Shown here one piece after another: positions 8,878 to 17,424 of a stretch of DNA of 32,696 bases (within the stretch, counting starts at the first letter, position 1; each line of letters begins with the position of its first letter). The position numbers and the translations under genes are program-made. The notes beneath the pieces are model-generated. The model was not told where the DNA came from. It ran no database searches and saw only the letters and a list, made by a program, of their open reading frames with translations. Origin of the DNA: Hyphomicrobiales bacterium (GTDB lineage: Bacteria; Pseudomonadota; Alphaproteobacteria; Rhizobiales; Xanthobacteraceae); assembly GCA_018335895.1 (NCBI GenBank), contig JAGXQU010000190.1, positions 1 to 32,696 on the forward strand, read 5' to 3'.

Positions 8878-9033
8878 TATGCCCTGCCCACAAAATAGGC
8901 CCGAAAATTCGTGCACACATCTTAATCAAGCGTACTTCAGAGGCAAGCGCTTTATTGCATCGCAACCAACAGGACCTATGCGCCGGAATGAGCTAGAGAA
9001 TCCTCAAATTTCGAGACTTTGGGGTCGTTCCAT
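8878..9033. promoter_or_regulatory. Divergent promoter region between dusB-ntrBC and ispDF
   Basis: These 156 bp separate two divergent genes, so they should hold the promoter of the dusB-ntrBC unit on one strand and of ispDF on the other. I could not place convincing -35/-10 or -24/-12 elements. A single TGCAC at 8912-8916 is not enough to propose an NtrC site. The region is AT-richer than its neighbours around 8890-8970, as expected of a promoter. Confidence 0.35.
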
Positions 9034-10215
9034 ATGGAATTTGCGGCATTGGTCGTGGCCGGAGGCGGCGGAACCCGTGCAGGAGCCGGAACCCCGAAGC
9101 AATACCGCCCGATCCGGGGCGAACCGGTGCTGCGCCATTCGTTGCGGTTATTCACAGATCATCATGCGGTCGGCACGGTTCAGGCCGTGATCCGTAACGA
9201 GGATGTCGCCGCTTTCGAGCGAGCCTCGGCGGGTCTGCCGAAGTGTCTTCCGGCCGTCCCCGGCGGAGCGACACGCCAGGCCTCTGTCCTTGCCGGCCTG
9301 GAGAGTCTCGTGCGTGCAGCGCCGCGCTTCGTGCTTGTCCACGACGCGGCGCGTCCTTTTGCAGATCAGGCATTGCTCGACCGAGCGATGCAGTCGGTGC
9401 GGATCAGCGGAGCAAGCATCCCGGCCATCCCTGTCTCCGATACGATCAAGCAGGTGGATGGCAACGGGAACGTCACAGCCAATATCGAACGTAGCGCGCT
9501 TCGCGCGGTACAGACGCCCCAGGCATTCACTTTCGAGACGCTGCTAGCCGCGCATCGTCGTGCTGCCGCCGAAAACCTGCACGACTTCACGGACGACGCC
9601 GCGCTGATGCAATGGGCTGGAGTTCCGGTTACGACATTTGAAGGCAGCATTCTGAACGGCAAGCTGACGACGCCCGAAGATTTCGAACGCGCCAACGCCT
9701 ATGCGGCGCAGGCGCTCGGCGATGTGCGCACCGGCATGGGATACGACGTGCACGCTTTTGCCGACGGCGACCACGATCACGTTACGCTCGGCGGCGTGAA
9801 AATTCCGCACAATAAAAAACTCTCGGGCCACTCCGACGCCGATGTGCTGCTGCACGCGATTACCGACGCCATTCTGGGCTCGATCGGCGACGGCGACATC
9901 GGCCACCATTTTCCGCCCGCCGACCAGAAATGGCGCGGAGCGGATTCCGCGATGTTTGTCCGTTTCGCAGTTGAACGCGTGCAGGCGCGCGGCGGCATGA
10001 TCGCACATATCGACGGCACGCTGATTTGCGAGGCCCCCAAGATCGGCCCGCACCGCGAAGCCGTGCGGGCAAGCATTGCAGAGATTTGTGGGATCGAAAC
10101 CGGCCGCGTCGGCGTTCAAGCCACGACAAACGAAGGTTTGGGTTTCATCGGACGCAATGAGGGAATTGCGGCAATGGCGACCGTGACAGTCAGGCTGCCA
10201 TGGAGCGTGAAGTGA
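9034..10215 (+). CDS. ispDF: Bifunctional IspD/IspF, MEP isoprenoid pathway
   Basis: A 393-residue fusion. Residues 1-228 are the IspD cytidylyltransferase: the nucleotide loop AALVVAGGGGTRAG (4-17) with PKQY (20-23), VHDAARPF (101-108) and AVQTPQAF (157-164). It makes CDP-methylerythritol. From about 229 the IspF domain begins: MGYDVHAF carries the metal ligands D237 and H239, GHSDADVLLHA adds H273, and ATTNEGLGFIGRNEGI is the C-terminal IspF signature. It makes the cyclic diphosphate MEcPP. Such fusions are typical of alphaproteobacteria and lack the intervening IspE enzyme, which must be elsewhere. The ATG at 9034 is chosen over an in-frame TTG at 9019 because the IspD fold begins there. 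Confidence 0.97.
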   Translation: MEFAALVVAGGGGTRAGAGTPKQYRPIRGEPVLRHSLRLFTDHHAVGTVQAVIRNEDVAAFERASAGLPKCLPAVPGGATRQASVLAGLESLVRAAPRFVLVHDAARPFADQALLDRAMQSVRISGASIPAIPVSDTIKQVDGNGNVTANIERSALRAVQTPQAFTFETLLAAHRRAAAENLHDFTDDAALMQWAGVPVTTFEGSILNGKLTTPEDFERANAYAAQALGDVRTGMGYDVHAFADGDHDHVTLGGVKIPHNKKLSGHSDADVLLHAITDAILGSIGDGDIGHHFPPADQKWRGADSAMFVRFAVERVQARGGMIAHIDGTLICEAPKIGPHREAVRASIAEICGIETGRVGVQATTNEGLGFIGRNEGIAAMATVTVRLPWSVK

Positions 10216-10718
10216 CCGACAAGGAAACACGCGAAGCCGCACTTCGCGTGTTCGAACTCTGCCGCGAACTCGGATTAACCCTCACGACCGCTGAGTCCTG
10301 CACTGGCGGTCTGGTCGCCGCTGCAATCACGGATTGTCCGGGCTCGTCGCATGTGTTCGATCGCGGCTTCGTCGCCTATTCGAATAACGCGAAAATGGCC
10401 TTTTTGGGCGTGAGCAAGGATCTGCTCGCGAAGCACGGTGCCGTCAGCGCGGAATGCGCGAAAGCGATGGCAGCAGGCGCACTCAGCGCCGCAGGCACCA
10501 GCATCGCCGTATCGATTACCGGAATAGCCGGTCCCGGCGGAGGCTCGCCCGAAAAGCCGGTCGGACTTGTGTTCTTGGCAGCGGCCGATCGCACGGGAAA
10601 CTTTCACGCGCGCGAATGCCGCTTCGGCGATCTTGGACGTGACGAAGTTCGCAGGAGATCGGTGATCGCCGCCTTCGCGCTAATTCAAGAGCTGCTTGGC
10701 GCGCCGCTCAGCGCCTAG
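10200..10718 (+). CDS. pncC: CinA-type nicotinamide-nucleotide amidase (PncC)
   Basis: A 172-residue stand-alone CinA C-terminal domain. It shows the catalytic serine motif TTAESCTGGLVAA (S33) and the lysine/tyrosine segment FVAYSNNAKMAFLGV (about 57-71), followed by SITGIAGPGGGSPEKPVG. The family deamidates nicotinamide mononucleotide to nicotinic acid mononucleotide in NAD recycling. The MoeA-like N-terminal half of full CinA is absent, as in many proteobacteria. The gene overlaps ispDF. The ATG at 10200 gives a 16-bp overlap, but GTG at 10212, with GGAG six bases upstream and a 4-bp GTGA overlap with the ispDF stop, may be the real start. The stop overlaps that of the convergent gene at 10715. 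Confidence 0.9.
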   Translation: MEREVTDKETREAALRVFELCRELGLTLTTAESCTGGLVAAAITDCPGSSHVFDRGFVAYSNNAKMAFLGVSKDLLAKHGAVSAECAKAMAAGALSAAGTSIAVSITGIAGPGGGSPEKPVGLVFLAAADRTGNFHARECRFGDLGRDEVRRRSVIAAFALIQELLGAPLSA

Positions 10719-12964
10719 AACTTCTTCCGCATCATCGCGCTCAACAAATCGGAGTAGTCGTCGGTCCATGGCCGCACGCCCTCGCCCGACACCTTCTCCC
10801 ATCCGGGAAGACGCGCAATACCCGCAATGTCATTTGCGTCGCGTGCAAGCACGGCAACCGTGGCGTTCGACTTGTAGTCCTTCGCAAAGCTGTTGGCCGA
10901 AACGTCGGTCTTCACCAGCGTCACGAGCCCCTCGCTCGCTCCGACCGCAGCAACGATATTGGCAAGCTCCAGATGGCGGTTCGAGATGTGCATCACGATC
11001 ACGCCATGCGGCTTCAGCCGCGCGAGATAGCCGGCCACGGCTTCTCGTGTCAGCAGATGCGCCGGGATTGCGTCAGACGAGAATGCATCCAGCACGATCA
11101 GATCATAGGAGGATTTGGAATCCGACAGCGTCAGCCGCGCATCGCCGAGCACGACCGGGATGCCGGGTGTGCAGCTCGAAATAAAACGGAACCGTTGCGG
11201 ATCGCGTGCGAGACGCACGACTTCGGGGTCGATCTCGAAGAAGGTCCAGTTCTCACCCGGTTCGCGATAGCAGGCGAGACTGCCGGTGCCGAGGCCGACG
11301 GCGGCGACGTCCTGAAGCCGCCCTCGCGCCGCACGCGTAGCAAGAATGGTCTCCGAAATCGGGCCGCCGCGATAGTAATAGGCGAGCGGCTCCGCGCGGC
11401 CAGACACCGGCGAGCCATCGTCGTTCGTGATCCGATCAGCGCCGTGAATTGTCGTGCCGTGGAACAGGAGGCGGTATTTCCCGTCCGCCGAGTCCGCAAG
11501 CTTGTGGACGCCGAAGAAGCTGCGGGTGGTCTCCAGATGGGATTGTCCCGGCTGCCACAGCCCGCTCAGCGCAAAAGCTAGAACAACTAGCCCGAATATC
11601 CGCGCCGGCTTCTTTCTGGACAGGAGGATCATCGTGGCAACCACGATAAGCGTCGCCTGGAAGCCGATCATCCAGTCGAGCGAAATTCTGAACGGCGTCA
11701 GCGCGTGGGCGAGAAACAACACCACGGCCATCCCAAGCGGAACAGCCGCATCCTTTAGCGCCGCTCTAGCCCCACTGGAGAACGTGCAGGGCAAGGCAAG
11801 CACCGCGGCGGCAACAAGGATTGGATACTCCGTCGTGGTCGAAAATACGTTCGGCGCGATCAGGCCGGTAAACACGCCGCCCGCCACACCGCCAATCGAG
11901 GTCGCGAGATAAAAATCCGTCAACTGCGAAGGATGCGGGCGGCGCCGATAGAGTTCGCCGTGACAGAGCAATGTGAGCACGAAGAACGCGATCAGATGCA
12001 GTGCGATCGTGACGAGCCAGAACGCCTTGTCCCCGCCGAGCATGCTGATCGCAAGCGGCGCCACGACATAGGGCACCATGAGCGCGACCGCCGTATGCGA
12101 CACCCACGGCCGCTCGTTGAATACGGCGACGAAGGTGAGGAGATAAAGCGCGAGCGGAACAACCCAGAGGAACGGTGCGGCCGCGACGTCCGTGCTGATA
12201 TGCGCGGTGACGGCAACGACCAGACCCGCAGGAACCGCCGCGAGTGCGATCCACGAAAGCCTGTCGGCGAGCGCAGGCGCGCTCGCAGTCGAAACATGGT
12301 CTTGCTTCTCCGTAGCCCCGGAGGCGACCACGAGAGCCGAAGTTGCGATCAGAATCGCGAGCAACGCAAACCCTGCAGCCCAAAGCGCTGTCTGCGCCTG
12401 CAGCGCGAGCAATGGCTCAATCAGGACCGGATAGCTGAGCAGTGCTGCGAACGATCCGAGGTTCGAAGCGGCGTAAAGCACGTAAGGGTTCGACGCACGG
12501 GCATGCCCGCTCACGGCAAACCAGCGCTGCAGAAGCGGCGCGCTCGCCGCCAGTGCGGTGAACGGCAATCCGATCGACATCGCAAACAACGCGAGCAGCC
12601 ACAACTCGATATGCGTGGACGGCGGCGTTCCGAAGCCTCCGGCGATGCCGAGCGGCAACGAAAGTGCAGCAAGTCCAAGCACCGCGAGATGAACGAGCGC
12701 GCCGTGGCGCGGGCTCAGATACTTCGTCAGCCAATGCGCGTAGGCATAGCCGAGCAGCAACGCCGCCTGAAAGAACACCATCGCGACCGACCAGATCGCA
12801 GGCGCGCCGCCGAGCTTCGGCAGCACCATCTTCGTGAACATGGGCTGCACCGCGAACAGCAGGAGCGCGGACACGAACAGCGTCCCTGCGAACACGGCAG
12901 GGGCATGACGGAACAGACGGGCCGCAAAGGGATGTGGGCTGGCGGCGGCTTCGAAAGCGGACAT
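10715..12964 (-). CDS. Multi-pass membrane protein fused to a spermidine-synthase-like methyltransferase-fold domain
   Basis: About 749 residues. The first half is strongly hydrophobic with many membrane segments (for example VFAGTLFVSALLLFAVQPMF near the N-terminus), interrupted by a short charged linker (ATEKQDH). The C-terminal third is soluble with a Rossmann SAM-type fold: glycine loop GLGTGS (about 557-562), acidic FFEIDPEV, and DLIVLDAFSSDAIPAHLL (about residue 620). This matches proteins annotated as fused MFS/spermidine synthase. The classic SpeE GGGDGG loop is replaced, so a true aminopropyl-transfer role is doubtful and the substrate is unknown. Start uncertain: ATG at 12962-12964 is chosen; an upstream in-frame ATG (12998-13000) or TTG would add 12 to 16 residues. 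It follows the COQ10-like gene on the same strand. Confidence 0.8.
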   Translation of the reverse strand: MSAFEAAASPHPFAARLFRHAPAVFAGTLFVSALLLFAVQPMFTKMVLPKLGGAPAIWSVAMVFFQAALLLGYAYAHWLTKYLSPRHGALVHLAVLGLAALSLPLGIAGGFGTPPSTHIELWLLALFAMSIGLPFTALAASAPLLQRWFAVSGHARASNPYVLYAASNLGSFAALLSYPVLIEPLLALQAQTALWAAGFALLAILIATSALVVASGATEKQDHVSTASAPALADRLSWIALAAVPAGLVVAVTAHISTDVAAAPFLWVVPLALYLLTFVAVFNERPWVSHTAVALMVPYVVAPLAISMLGGDKAFWLVTIALHLIAFFVLTLLCHGELYRRRPHPSQLTDFYLATSIGGVAGGVFTGLIAPNVFSTTTEYPILVAAAVLALPCTFSSGARAALKDAAVPLGMAVVLFLAHALTPFRISLDWMIGFQATLIVVATMILLSRKKPARIFGLVVLAFALSGLWQPGQSHLETTRSFFGVHKLADSADGKYRLLFHGTTIHGADRITNDDGSPVSGRAEPLAYYYRGGPISETILATRAARGRLQDVAAVGLGTGSLACYREPGENWTFFEIDPEVVRLARDPQRFRFISSCTPGIPVVLGDARLTLSDSKSSYDLIVLDAFSSDAIPAHLLTREAVAGYLARLKPHGVIVMHISNRHLELANIVAAVGASEGLVTLVKTDVSANSFAKDYKSNATVAVLARDANDIAGIARLPGWEKVSGEGVRPWTDDYSDLLSAMMRKKF

Positions 12965-13035
12965 TGGGCTCGCGGAATCACATGGAAAGCGGAGCCTCAT
13001 GCCTAGCCGCAATGTCTTAAATTGCCTTTACGGCG

Positions 13036-13497
13036 TCAGATCGCCTTTTCCCGGTAGATTTTGTCGGCCCTGCGTTCGAACGCCTCCGCGAAACGCCGGA
13101 ACGCGGAGTCGAACAGCGCCCCCATCACCAATCCGAGCATCTTCGACTTGAACTCGTAGGCGATGAAAAAGTCGACCTCGGACGCCGCATCGTTCTCGGG
13201 GCGGAAACGCCAGCGGTTCTCGAGATGGGAGAACGGCCCGTCCAGATACTCAACCAGGATCGCGAGCCGCTGCCGGTCGAGCGTGACCCGGCTTGAGAAT
13301 GTCTCGCGGATCACTTTGTAGGCGACCGTCATATCCGCGATGATGATCTCGACGCCTTCCGCCTCGCCGCTCCGCTTGCGCAGGTGCAGGCTCTCGCACA
13401 TCGGCACGAACTCGGGATAGCGCTCGACGTCCGCCACCAGATCGAACATCCGGGCCGCCGAGTGCTTGACGCGGCGCGTGGTGCGGTAGGAATGCAT
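13036..13497 (-). CDS. COQ10-like START-domain protein (also annotated RatA-like)
   Basis: A 153-residue single-domain protein of the polyketide cyclase/START superfamily. It begins RTTRRVKHSAARMFDLVADVERYPEFVPMCE, followed by alternating strands, and ends in the long C-terminal helix ALFDSAFRRFAEAFERRADKIY that closes the lipid pocket. Its closest known relatives are COQ10, a ubiquinone-binding chaperone of the respiratory chain, and E. coli RatA. Automated pipelines often call such genes RatA toxin, but no antitoxin-like partner lies beside it. A quinone or lipid role fits better in an alphaproteobacterium. It starts 6 bp after the lipA stop, so cotranscription with lipA is likely. Confidence 0.88.
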   Translation of the reverse strand: MHSYRTTRRVKHSAARMFDLVADVERYPEFVPMCESLHLRKRSGEAEGVEIIIADMTVAYKVIRETFSSRVTLDRQRLAILVEYLDGPFSHLENRWRFRPENDAASEVDFFIAYEFKSKMLGLVMGALFDSAFRRFAEAFERRADKIYREKAI

Positions 13498-13503
13498 GGA
13501 AAG

Positions 13504-14466
13504 CTAAACGCGATTGTGCGCGTTGTCGCGCGCGGCGCGCAGTTTCTCGAAGTCCTCGCCGGCGTGATGCGATGAGCGCGTCAGCGGCGAAGAAGAGACC
13601 ATGAGAAAGCCCTTCGCGCGCGCAATGGCCGCAAAATTTTCAAACTCGTCCGGCGTCACATAGCGCGCAACCGCATGATGCTTTCGGCTCGGCTGGAGAT
13701 ACTGCCCGATCGTGATGAAATCGACTTCCGCGGAGCGCAGGTCGTCCATCACTTGCAGCACTTCGTTTCGCTCTTCGCCAAGGCCCACCATAATACCGGA
13801 CTTCGTGAACATGCGCGGATTGAGCTCCTTCACGCGCTGGAGAATCCGCAGAGAGTGGAAATAGCGCGCGCCCGGCCGCACCGGCAGATAGAGCGACGGG
13901 ACGGTTTCGAGGTTATGATTGAAGACGTCGGGTGCGGCCTCGACCACGATTTCCAGCGCGCCGTCCTTGCGCAGGAAATCCGGCGTCAGCACTTCGATCG
14001 TGGTCTCCGGGTTCAGCTTCCTGATAGCCCGGATCGTCTGGGCGAAGTGATCGGCTCCGCCGTCGGCGAGATCGTCGCGATCAACAGAGGTCACGACGAC
14101 ATGCCGGAGACCGAGCCGCGCCGTCGCTTCCGCGACTTTCAGCGGTTCATCGGCATCGAGCGCGCCCGGCAGCCCCGTCTTCACGTTACAGAACGAGCAC
14201 GCACGCGTGCAGGTGTCGCCCATGATGAGGAAGGTCGCGTGCTTCTGCGCCCAACACTCCCCGATATTCGGGCACGACGCTTCCTCGCACACCGTATGCA
14301 GGCCGTTAGCGCGCACGAGCCGTGCCGTCTCGCCGAACGCTCCCGGACCCGGCGCACGCACGCGGATCCAATCGGGCTTCGGCAGAAGCGCGGTGTCCGC
14401 CCGGCGCGCCTTCTCGGGATGGCGCGGCCGGGCGTTCTTCTTCAGCGTGTCGATGACGACGGCCAT
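13504..14466 (-). CDS. lipA: Lipoyl synthase LipA
   Basis: A 320-residue radical-SAM enzyme. The auxiliary cluster motif is C60-x4-C65-x5-C71 ([12 protein letters not shown]) and the radical-SAM cluster motif is C86-x3-C90-x2-C93 (CTRACSFC). The C-terminal RSSHHAGE holds the conserved serine that caps the auxiliary cluster. LipA inserts two sulfurs into octanoyl groups on lipoyl domains, the last step in making the cofactor of PDH, 2-oxoglutarate dehydrogenase and the glycine cleavage system. It lies between the PDH E3 gene lpdA (with the small membrane gene in between) and the COQ10-like gene, and pdhB and pdhC nearby encode its substrates. LipB/LipM must be elsewhere. Confidence 0.98.
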   Translation of the reverse strand: MAVVIDTLKKNARPRHPEKARRADTALLPKPDWIRVRAPGPGAFGETARLVRANGLHTVCEEASCPNIGECWAQKHATFLIMGDTCTRACSFCNVKTGLPGALDADEPLKVAEATARLGLRHVVVTSVDRDDLADGGADHFAQTIRAIRKLNPETTIEVLTPDFLRKDGALEIVVEAAPDVFNHNLETVPSLYLPVRPGARYFHSLRILQRVKELNPRMFTKSGIMVGLGEERNEVLQVMDDLRSAEVDFITIGQYLQPSRKHHAVARYVTPDEFENFAAIARAKGFLMVSSSPLTRSSHHAGEDFEKLRAARDNAHNRV

Positions 14467-14482
14467 TTCGCTCCGCGTTCCG

Positions 14483-14770
14483 TTACATCGACTGACGGCG
14501 GTTCATGATCGCGCGCCAGACGAAAATGATGATGATCGCCCCGATGCTCGCGGAAATAAGGCCACGCCAGAAGCCGAACACCTGAAGCTGCGCGATCTCG
14601 GCGAGTTTGTTGCCGACGAAAGCGCCGGCGACGCCGACCAGAAGATTCGTGAGGAGGCCATGGTTGCTGGAAGTCACCTTCTCGGCGATCCAGCCGGCAA
14701 TGATGCCGATGATCAGCGTGAGGAAGAAACCGGCAGCCGGATTGCCAAGCAGCGTTTGTGCGTCGTTCAT
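14483..14770 (-). CDS. GlsB/YeaQ/YmgE-type small membrane protein
   Basis: A 95-residue protein with three predicted membrane segments (about 12-28, 40-58, 68-86). It has the glycine-rich family pattern [11 protein letters not shown] (22-32), [17 protein letters not shown] (42-58) and a hydrophobic end [13 protein letters not shown]. Members of this transglycosylase-associated family are often stress-induced, but no biochemical function is established. It lies 36 bp after lpdA and 16 bp before lipA, all on one strand, so it is probably cotranscribed. A link to lipoate or PDH is only positional. Confidence 0.85.
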   Translation of the reverse strand: MNDAQTLLGNPAAGFFLTLIIGIIAGWIAEKVTSSNHGLLTNLLVGVAGAFVGNKLAEIAQLQVFGFWRGLISASIGAIIIIFVWRAIMNRRQSM

Positions 14771-14806
14771 CGCGTCACCCCATTGTTAAATTCGGTGTCG
14801 AATCCA

Positions 14807-16201
14807 TCATACATGAACCACGCGCCCATAGGCATCCATGACGCTCTCATGCATCATTTCCGAGAGCGTCGGGTGCGGGAACACGGCGTGGATCAGTTCC
14901 TCCTCGGTCGTCTCGCAGTTCATCGCGATCACGAAACCCTGGATCAGTTCGGTCACTTCGGCGCCGATCATATGCGCGCCAAGCAGCTCGCCCGTCTTCT
15001 TGTCGAAGATCGTCTTCACGAAGCCCTCGGTCTCGCCAAGCGCGATCGCCTTGCCGTTCCCCATGAAAGGGAAGCGGCCAACCCGGATTTCCCGGCCCCG
15101 CTCCTTCGCCTTCTTCTCGGTCAGGCCCACGGAAGCGATCTGCGGATGACAATAGGTGCAGCCCGGGATTCGGCTCTTTTCCATCGCATGCGGCTTCAGG
15201 CCCTTGATCGCCTCGACGCAGATCACGCCTTCATGCTCGGCCTTGTGCGCGAGCATCGGCGGACCCGCGACGTCGCCGATCGCGTAGATGCCCGCGACGT
15301 TCGTTTTGCCGTAGCCGTCCGTGACGATGGTGCCGCGATCGGTTTTCACGCCGATCGCTTCGAGCCCGAGGTTTTCGATGTTGCCGACGACGCCGACGGC
15401 GGAGATCACCCGCTCCACTTCGAGCGTCTGGGGCTTGCCCTTGCCGTCATCGATCGTTGCGACGACTGAATTTGATTTCTTGTCGAGCTTCGTCACCTTC
15501 GCGCCCGTCATCACCTTGATGCCCTGCTTCTCGAAGCGCTTGCGTGCGAAGGCTGCGACTTCCTCGTCCTCGGCCGGAAGGATCTGCGGCAGCACTTCGA
15601 CAACGGTCACTTCCGAGCCCATGGTCCGATAGAACGACGCAAACTCGATGCCGATCGCGCCCGAGCCAATCACCAAGAGCGACTTCGGCATCTCTTCGGG
15701 AACCATCGCCTCGAAATACGTCCACACGAGTTTTTTGTCCGGCTCGATCCCGGGCAGTACGCGCGGCCGCGCTCCGGTCGCGACGATGATGTGCTTCGCC
15801 TGATAGGTTCCGGCATCTTTCCCGCTCACCGTCACCGTGCCCGGCTTCGCGATTTTTGCTTCGCCGTCGATCACCGCGATCTTGTTTTTCTTCATCAGAA
15901 AACCGACGCCGTTATTCAGTTGCTTGGAAACGGCGCGCGAGCGCGCGACTACGGCAGCCGCGTCGAACGAAACATTCGAAGCCGAAAGACCGTAATCCTT
16001 CGCATGCTGCATGTAGTGATAGATTTCGGCGGAGCGCAGGAGCGCTTTCGTAGGGATGCAGCCCCAGTTCAGGCAGATGCCGCCGAGATGGGCACGCTCC
16101 ACGACCGCAGTCTTGAAGCCGAGCTGCGCCGAGCGGATCGCCGCGACATAGCCGCCCGGCCCGCCGCCGACGATTAGGACATCAAAATTCGATTCAGCCA
16201 T
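14807..16201 (-). CDS. lpdA: Dihydrolipoyl dehydrogenase (E3)
   Basis: A 464-residue flavoprotein. The FAD-binding motif GGGPGGYVAA occupies 12-21, the redox-active disulfide is C43/C48 in GGICLNWGCIPTKALL, the NAD-binding GSGAIGIEFASFY lies mid-protein, and the C-terminal catalytic pair is H443/E448 in HPTLSEMM. It reoxidises dihydrolipoyl groups of the E2 subunit and passes electrons to NAD+. The open frame runs another 64 codons upstream, but ATG 16199-16201 gives the standard start MAESNFDVLIVGGGPGG. The protein has no N-terminal lipoyl domain. It is separated from pdhABC only by an unknown gene and a two-gene transporter on the opposite strand, so it most likely serves PDH. Confidence 0.97.
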   Translation of the reverse strand: MAESNFDVLIVGGGPGGYVAAIRSAQLGFKTAVVERAHLGGICLNWGCIPTKALLRSAEIYHYMQHAKDYGLSASNVSFDAAAVVARSRAVSKQLNNGVGFLMKKNKIAVIDGEAKIAKPGTVTVSGKDAGTYQAKHIIVATGARPRVLPGIEPDKKLVWTYFEAMVPEEMPKSLLVIGSGAIGIEFASFYRTMGSEVTVVEVLPQILPAEDEEVAAFARKRFEKQGIKVMTGAKVTKLDKKSNSVVATIDDGKGKPQTLEVERVISAVGVVGNIENLGLEAIGVKTDRGTIVTDGYGKTNVAGIYAIGDVAGPPMLAHKAEHEGVICVEAIKGLKPHAMEKSRIPGCTYCHPQIASVGLTEKKAKERGREIRVGRFPFMGNGKAIALGETEGFVKTIFDKKTGELLGAHMIGAEVTELIQGFVIAMNCETTEEELIHAVFPHPTLSEMMHESVMDAYGRVVHV

Positions 16202-16407
16202 GTTGCAGTGCCCAACGATTTTTCTTCCGCGCATGTAGCAGGCAATGCCCGCGCCGTCAGCCGCAACGCGGAACGTCAGCCCTGCCGGTTCCGCATAGGC
16301 TTTTCTACGCCCCAGACCCTTGTGCCAGCCGCCTTGGGCCGCGTACCCTCCGTTCCAAGAATAACAAGCGGCTGGCCAACGTGCCCTCCGCATCTTGGGA
16401 GAAAAGT
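16202..16407. promoter_or_regulatory. Divergent promoter region between lpdA and the TRAP transporter
   Basis: This 206-bp gap is the longest in the window and must hold the start signals of lpdA (minus) and the TAXI binding-protein gene (plus). The only clear element is the Shine-Dalgarno GGGAGAAAAGT directly before the ATG at 16408. A weak candidate TTGGGC-N17-AAGAAT pair can be fitted on the plus strand near 16337-16365, but it scores poorly. I see no strong operator-like dyad. Confidence 0.3.
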
Positions 16408-17358
16408 ATGAAACGCCACACTACAGCGGCCGTGCTCGCTTTGGGCATTGCCGTAGCCATTTCAACGCCCGCCGCTTCGCAGGAAGTCCGCCTCATGACC
16501 GGCCCCCAGGGCGGCGTATGGGTGCCCCTCGGCGGCCAGTTGAAGGACCTCTGGGAAAAGGCCGTTCCCGGCATGAACATTCAGAATCTGCCCGGCGCCG
16601 GTATTGCGAACGTCCGCGGCGTACAGGAAGGCAAGGCCGAAATCGGTTTCGGAAACTCGATTTCAACCGTTGACGCAGTCGCCGGCAGAGAGCCGTTCAA
16701 GACACCGCACGCGAACGTCTGCAACATCGCCACGCTCTACCCGCAGTATTATCAGCTGGTCGTGACGAAGGACTCCAACATCAAGTCCGTGAAAGACCTG
16801 AAGGGCAAGAGCATCACCACGCAGCAGCGCGGCAATACCGGCGAACTCATTACCAAGCAGCTGCTCGAAGTTCACGGCATGACCTACAACGACGTGAAGA
16901 TGAGCTACGTCTCCTATACGGACTCGGTAGCGCAGGTGAAAGACGGGCACGCCGTCGCGTTCGGTCTCGGCACCGCGATTCCCGCAGGCGCCGTCATGGA
17001 TCTCGCTGCCGCGCGCGACATCGAACTGCTCGATCTTTCCAGCAGCCTTGCCGGCATGAAGAAGCTCAACCCGGGCTATACGCTCGTTACCGTGCCCGCC
17101 AATACCTACCCGAAGAATGACAAGGACGTTCAGGTGATCGGTTACGCGACGCATCTGGTGGTGTCGTGCAAGATGCCCGAAGATACGGTCTATGCGATGA
17201 CGAAGGCGATCGCGGCGAACATTCCGACGCTTGCATCCGTCAACAAGGGCATGGCCAAGCTGACGCCGAAGGACATGGCCGAGAACATCGGCGTCCCGTT
17301 CCACAAGGGTGCGGCCCGCTTCTACAAGGAAGCCGGCATCAACGTTCCCACGAACTGA
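16408..17358 (+). CDS. TAXI-type TRAP transporter substrate-binding protein
   Basis: A 316-residue exported protein. The signal peptide is clear: basic MKRH, hydrophobic VLALGIAVAISTPA, and an AAS-Q cleavage site near residue 24. The mature part starts VRLMTGPQGGVW, the TAXI-family opening, and continues with GIANVRGVQEGKAEIGF. Later segments (KGKSITTQQRGNTGE) fit the two-lobed binding fold. It should capture a small organic acid or amino acid in the periplasm and hand it to the permease; the ligand cannot be read from sequence. The ATG at 16408 is chosen over an upstream in-frame GTG because it gives the signal peptide and has a strong ribosome site. A terminator-like hairpin separates it from the permease gene. 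Confidence 0.93.
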   Translation: MKRHTTAAVLALGIAVAISTPAASQEVRLMTGPQGGVWVPLGGQLKDLWEKAVPGMNIQNLPGAGIANVRGVQEGKAEIGFGNSISTVDAVAGREPFKTPHANVCNIATLYPQYYQLVVTKDSNIKSVKDLKGKSITTQQRGNTGELITKQLLEVHGMTYNDVKMSYVSYTDSVAQVKDGHAVAFGLGTAIPAGAVMDLAAARDIELLDLSSSLAGMKKLNPGYTLVTVPANTYPKNDKDVQVIGYATHLVVSCKMPEDTVYAMTKAIAANIPTLASVNKGMAKLTPKDMAENIGVPFHKGAARFYKEAGINVPTN

Positions 17359-17374
17359 TACGAGTGACTGCAAG

Positions 17375-17410
17375 CGGCGCGGACGTACTCCGCGCCGTTT
17401 CTTCTTTTTC
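17375..17410 (+). terminator. Strong hairpin plus T-tract between TRAP binding protein and permease genes
   Basis: A perfect 9-bp GC-rich stem, CGGCGCGGA (17375-17383) and TCCGCGCCG (17389-17397), with a 5-base loop is followed by a T-rich tract (TTTCTTCTTTTT). It sits 16 bp after the binding-protein stop and 14 bp before the permease start. In form it is an intrinsic terminator. Since the permease gene has no obvious separate promoter in the 66-bp gap, it probably works as a partial terminator that also protects the upstream mRNA 3' end. Confidence 0.85.
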
Positions 17411-17424
17411 GCGGGGGCACTCAG

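Noticed and set aside
8905-8920. NtrC site upstream of dusB-ntrBC
   Set aside because: Only a single TGCAC is present with no facing half at the correct spacing.
13036-13497. RatA toxin of a toxin-antitoxin pair
   Set aside because: No antitoxin-like small gene is adjacent, the fold is shared with COQ10 lipid-binding proteins, and linkage to lipA favours a housekeeping role.
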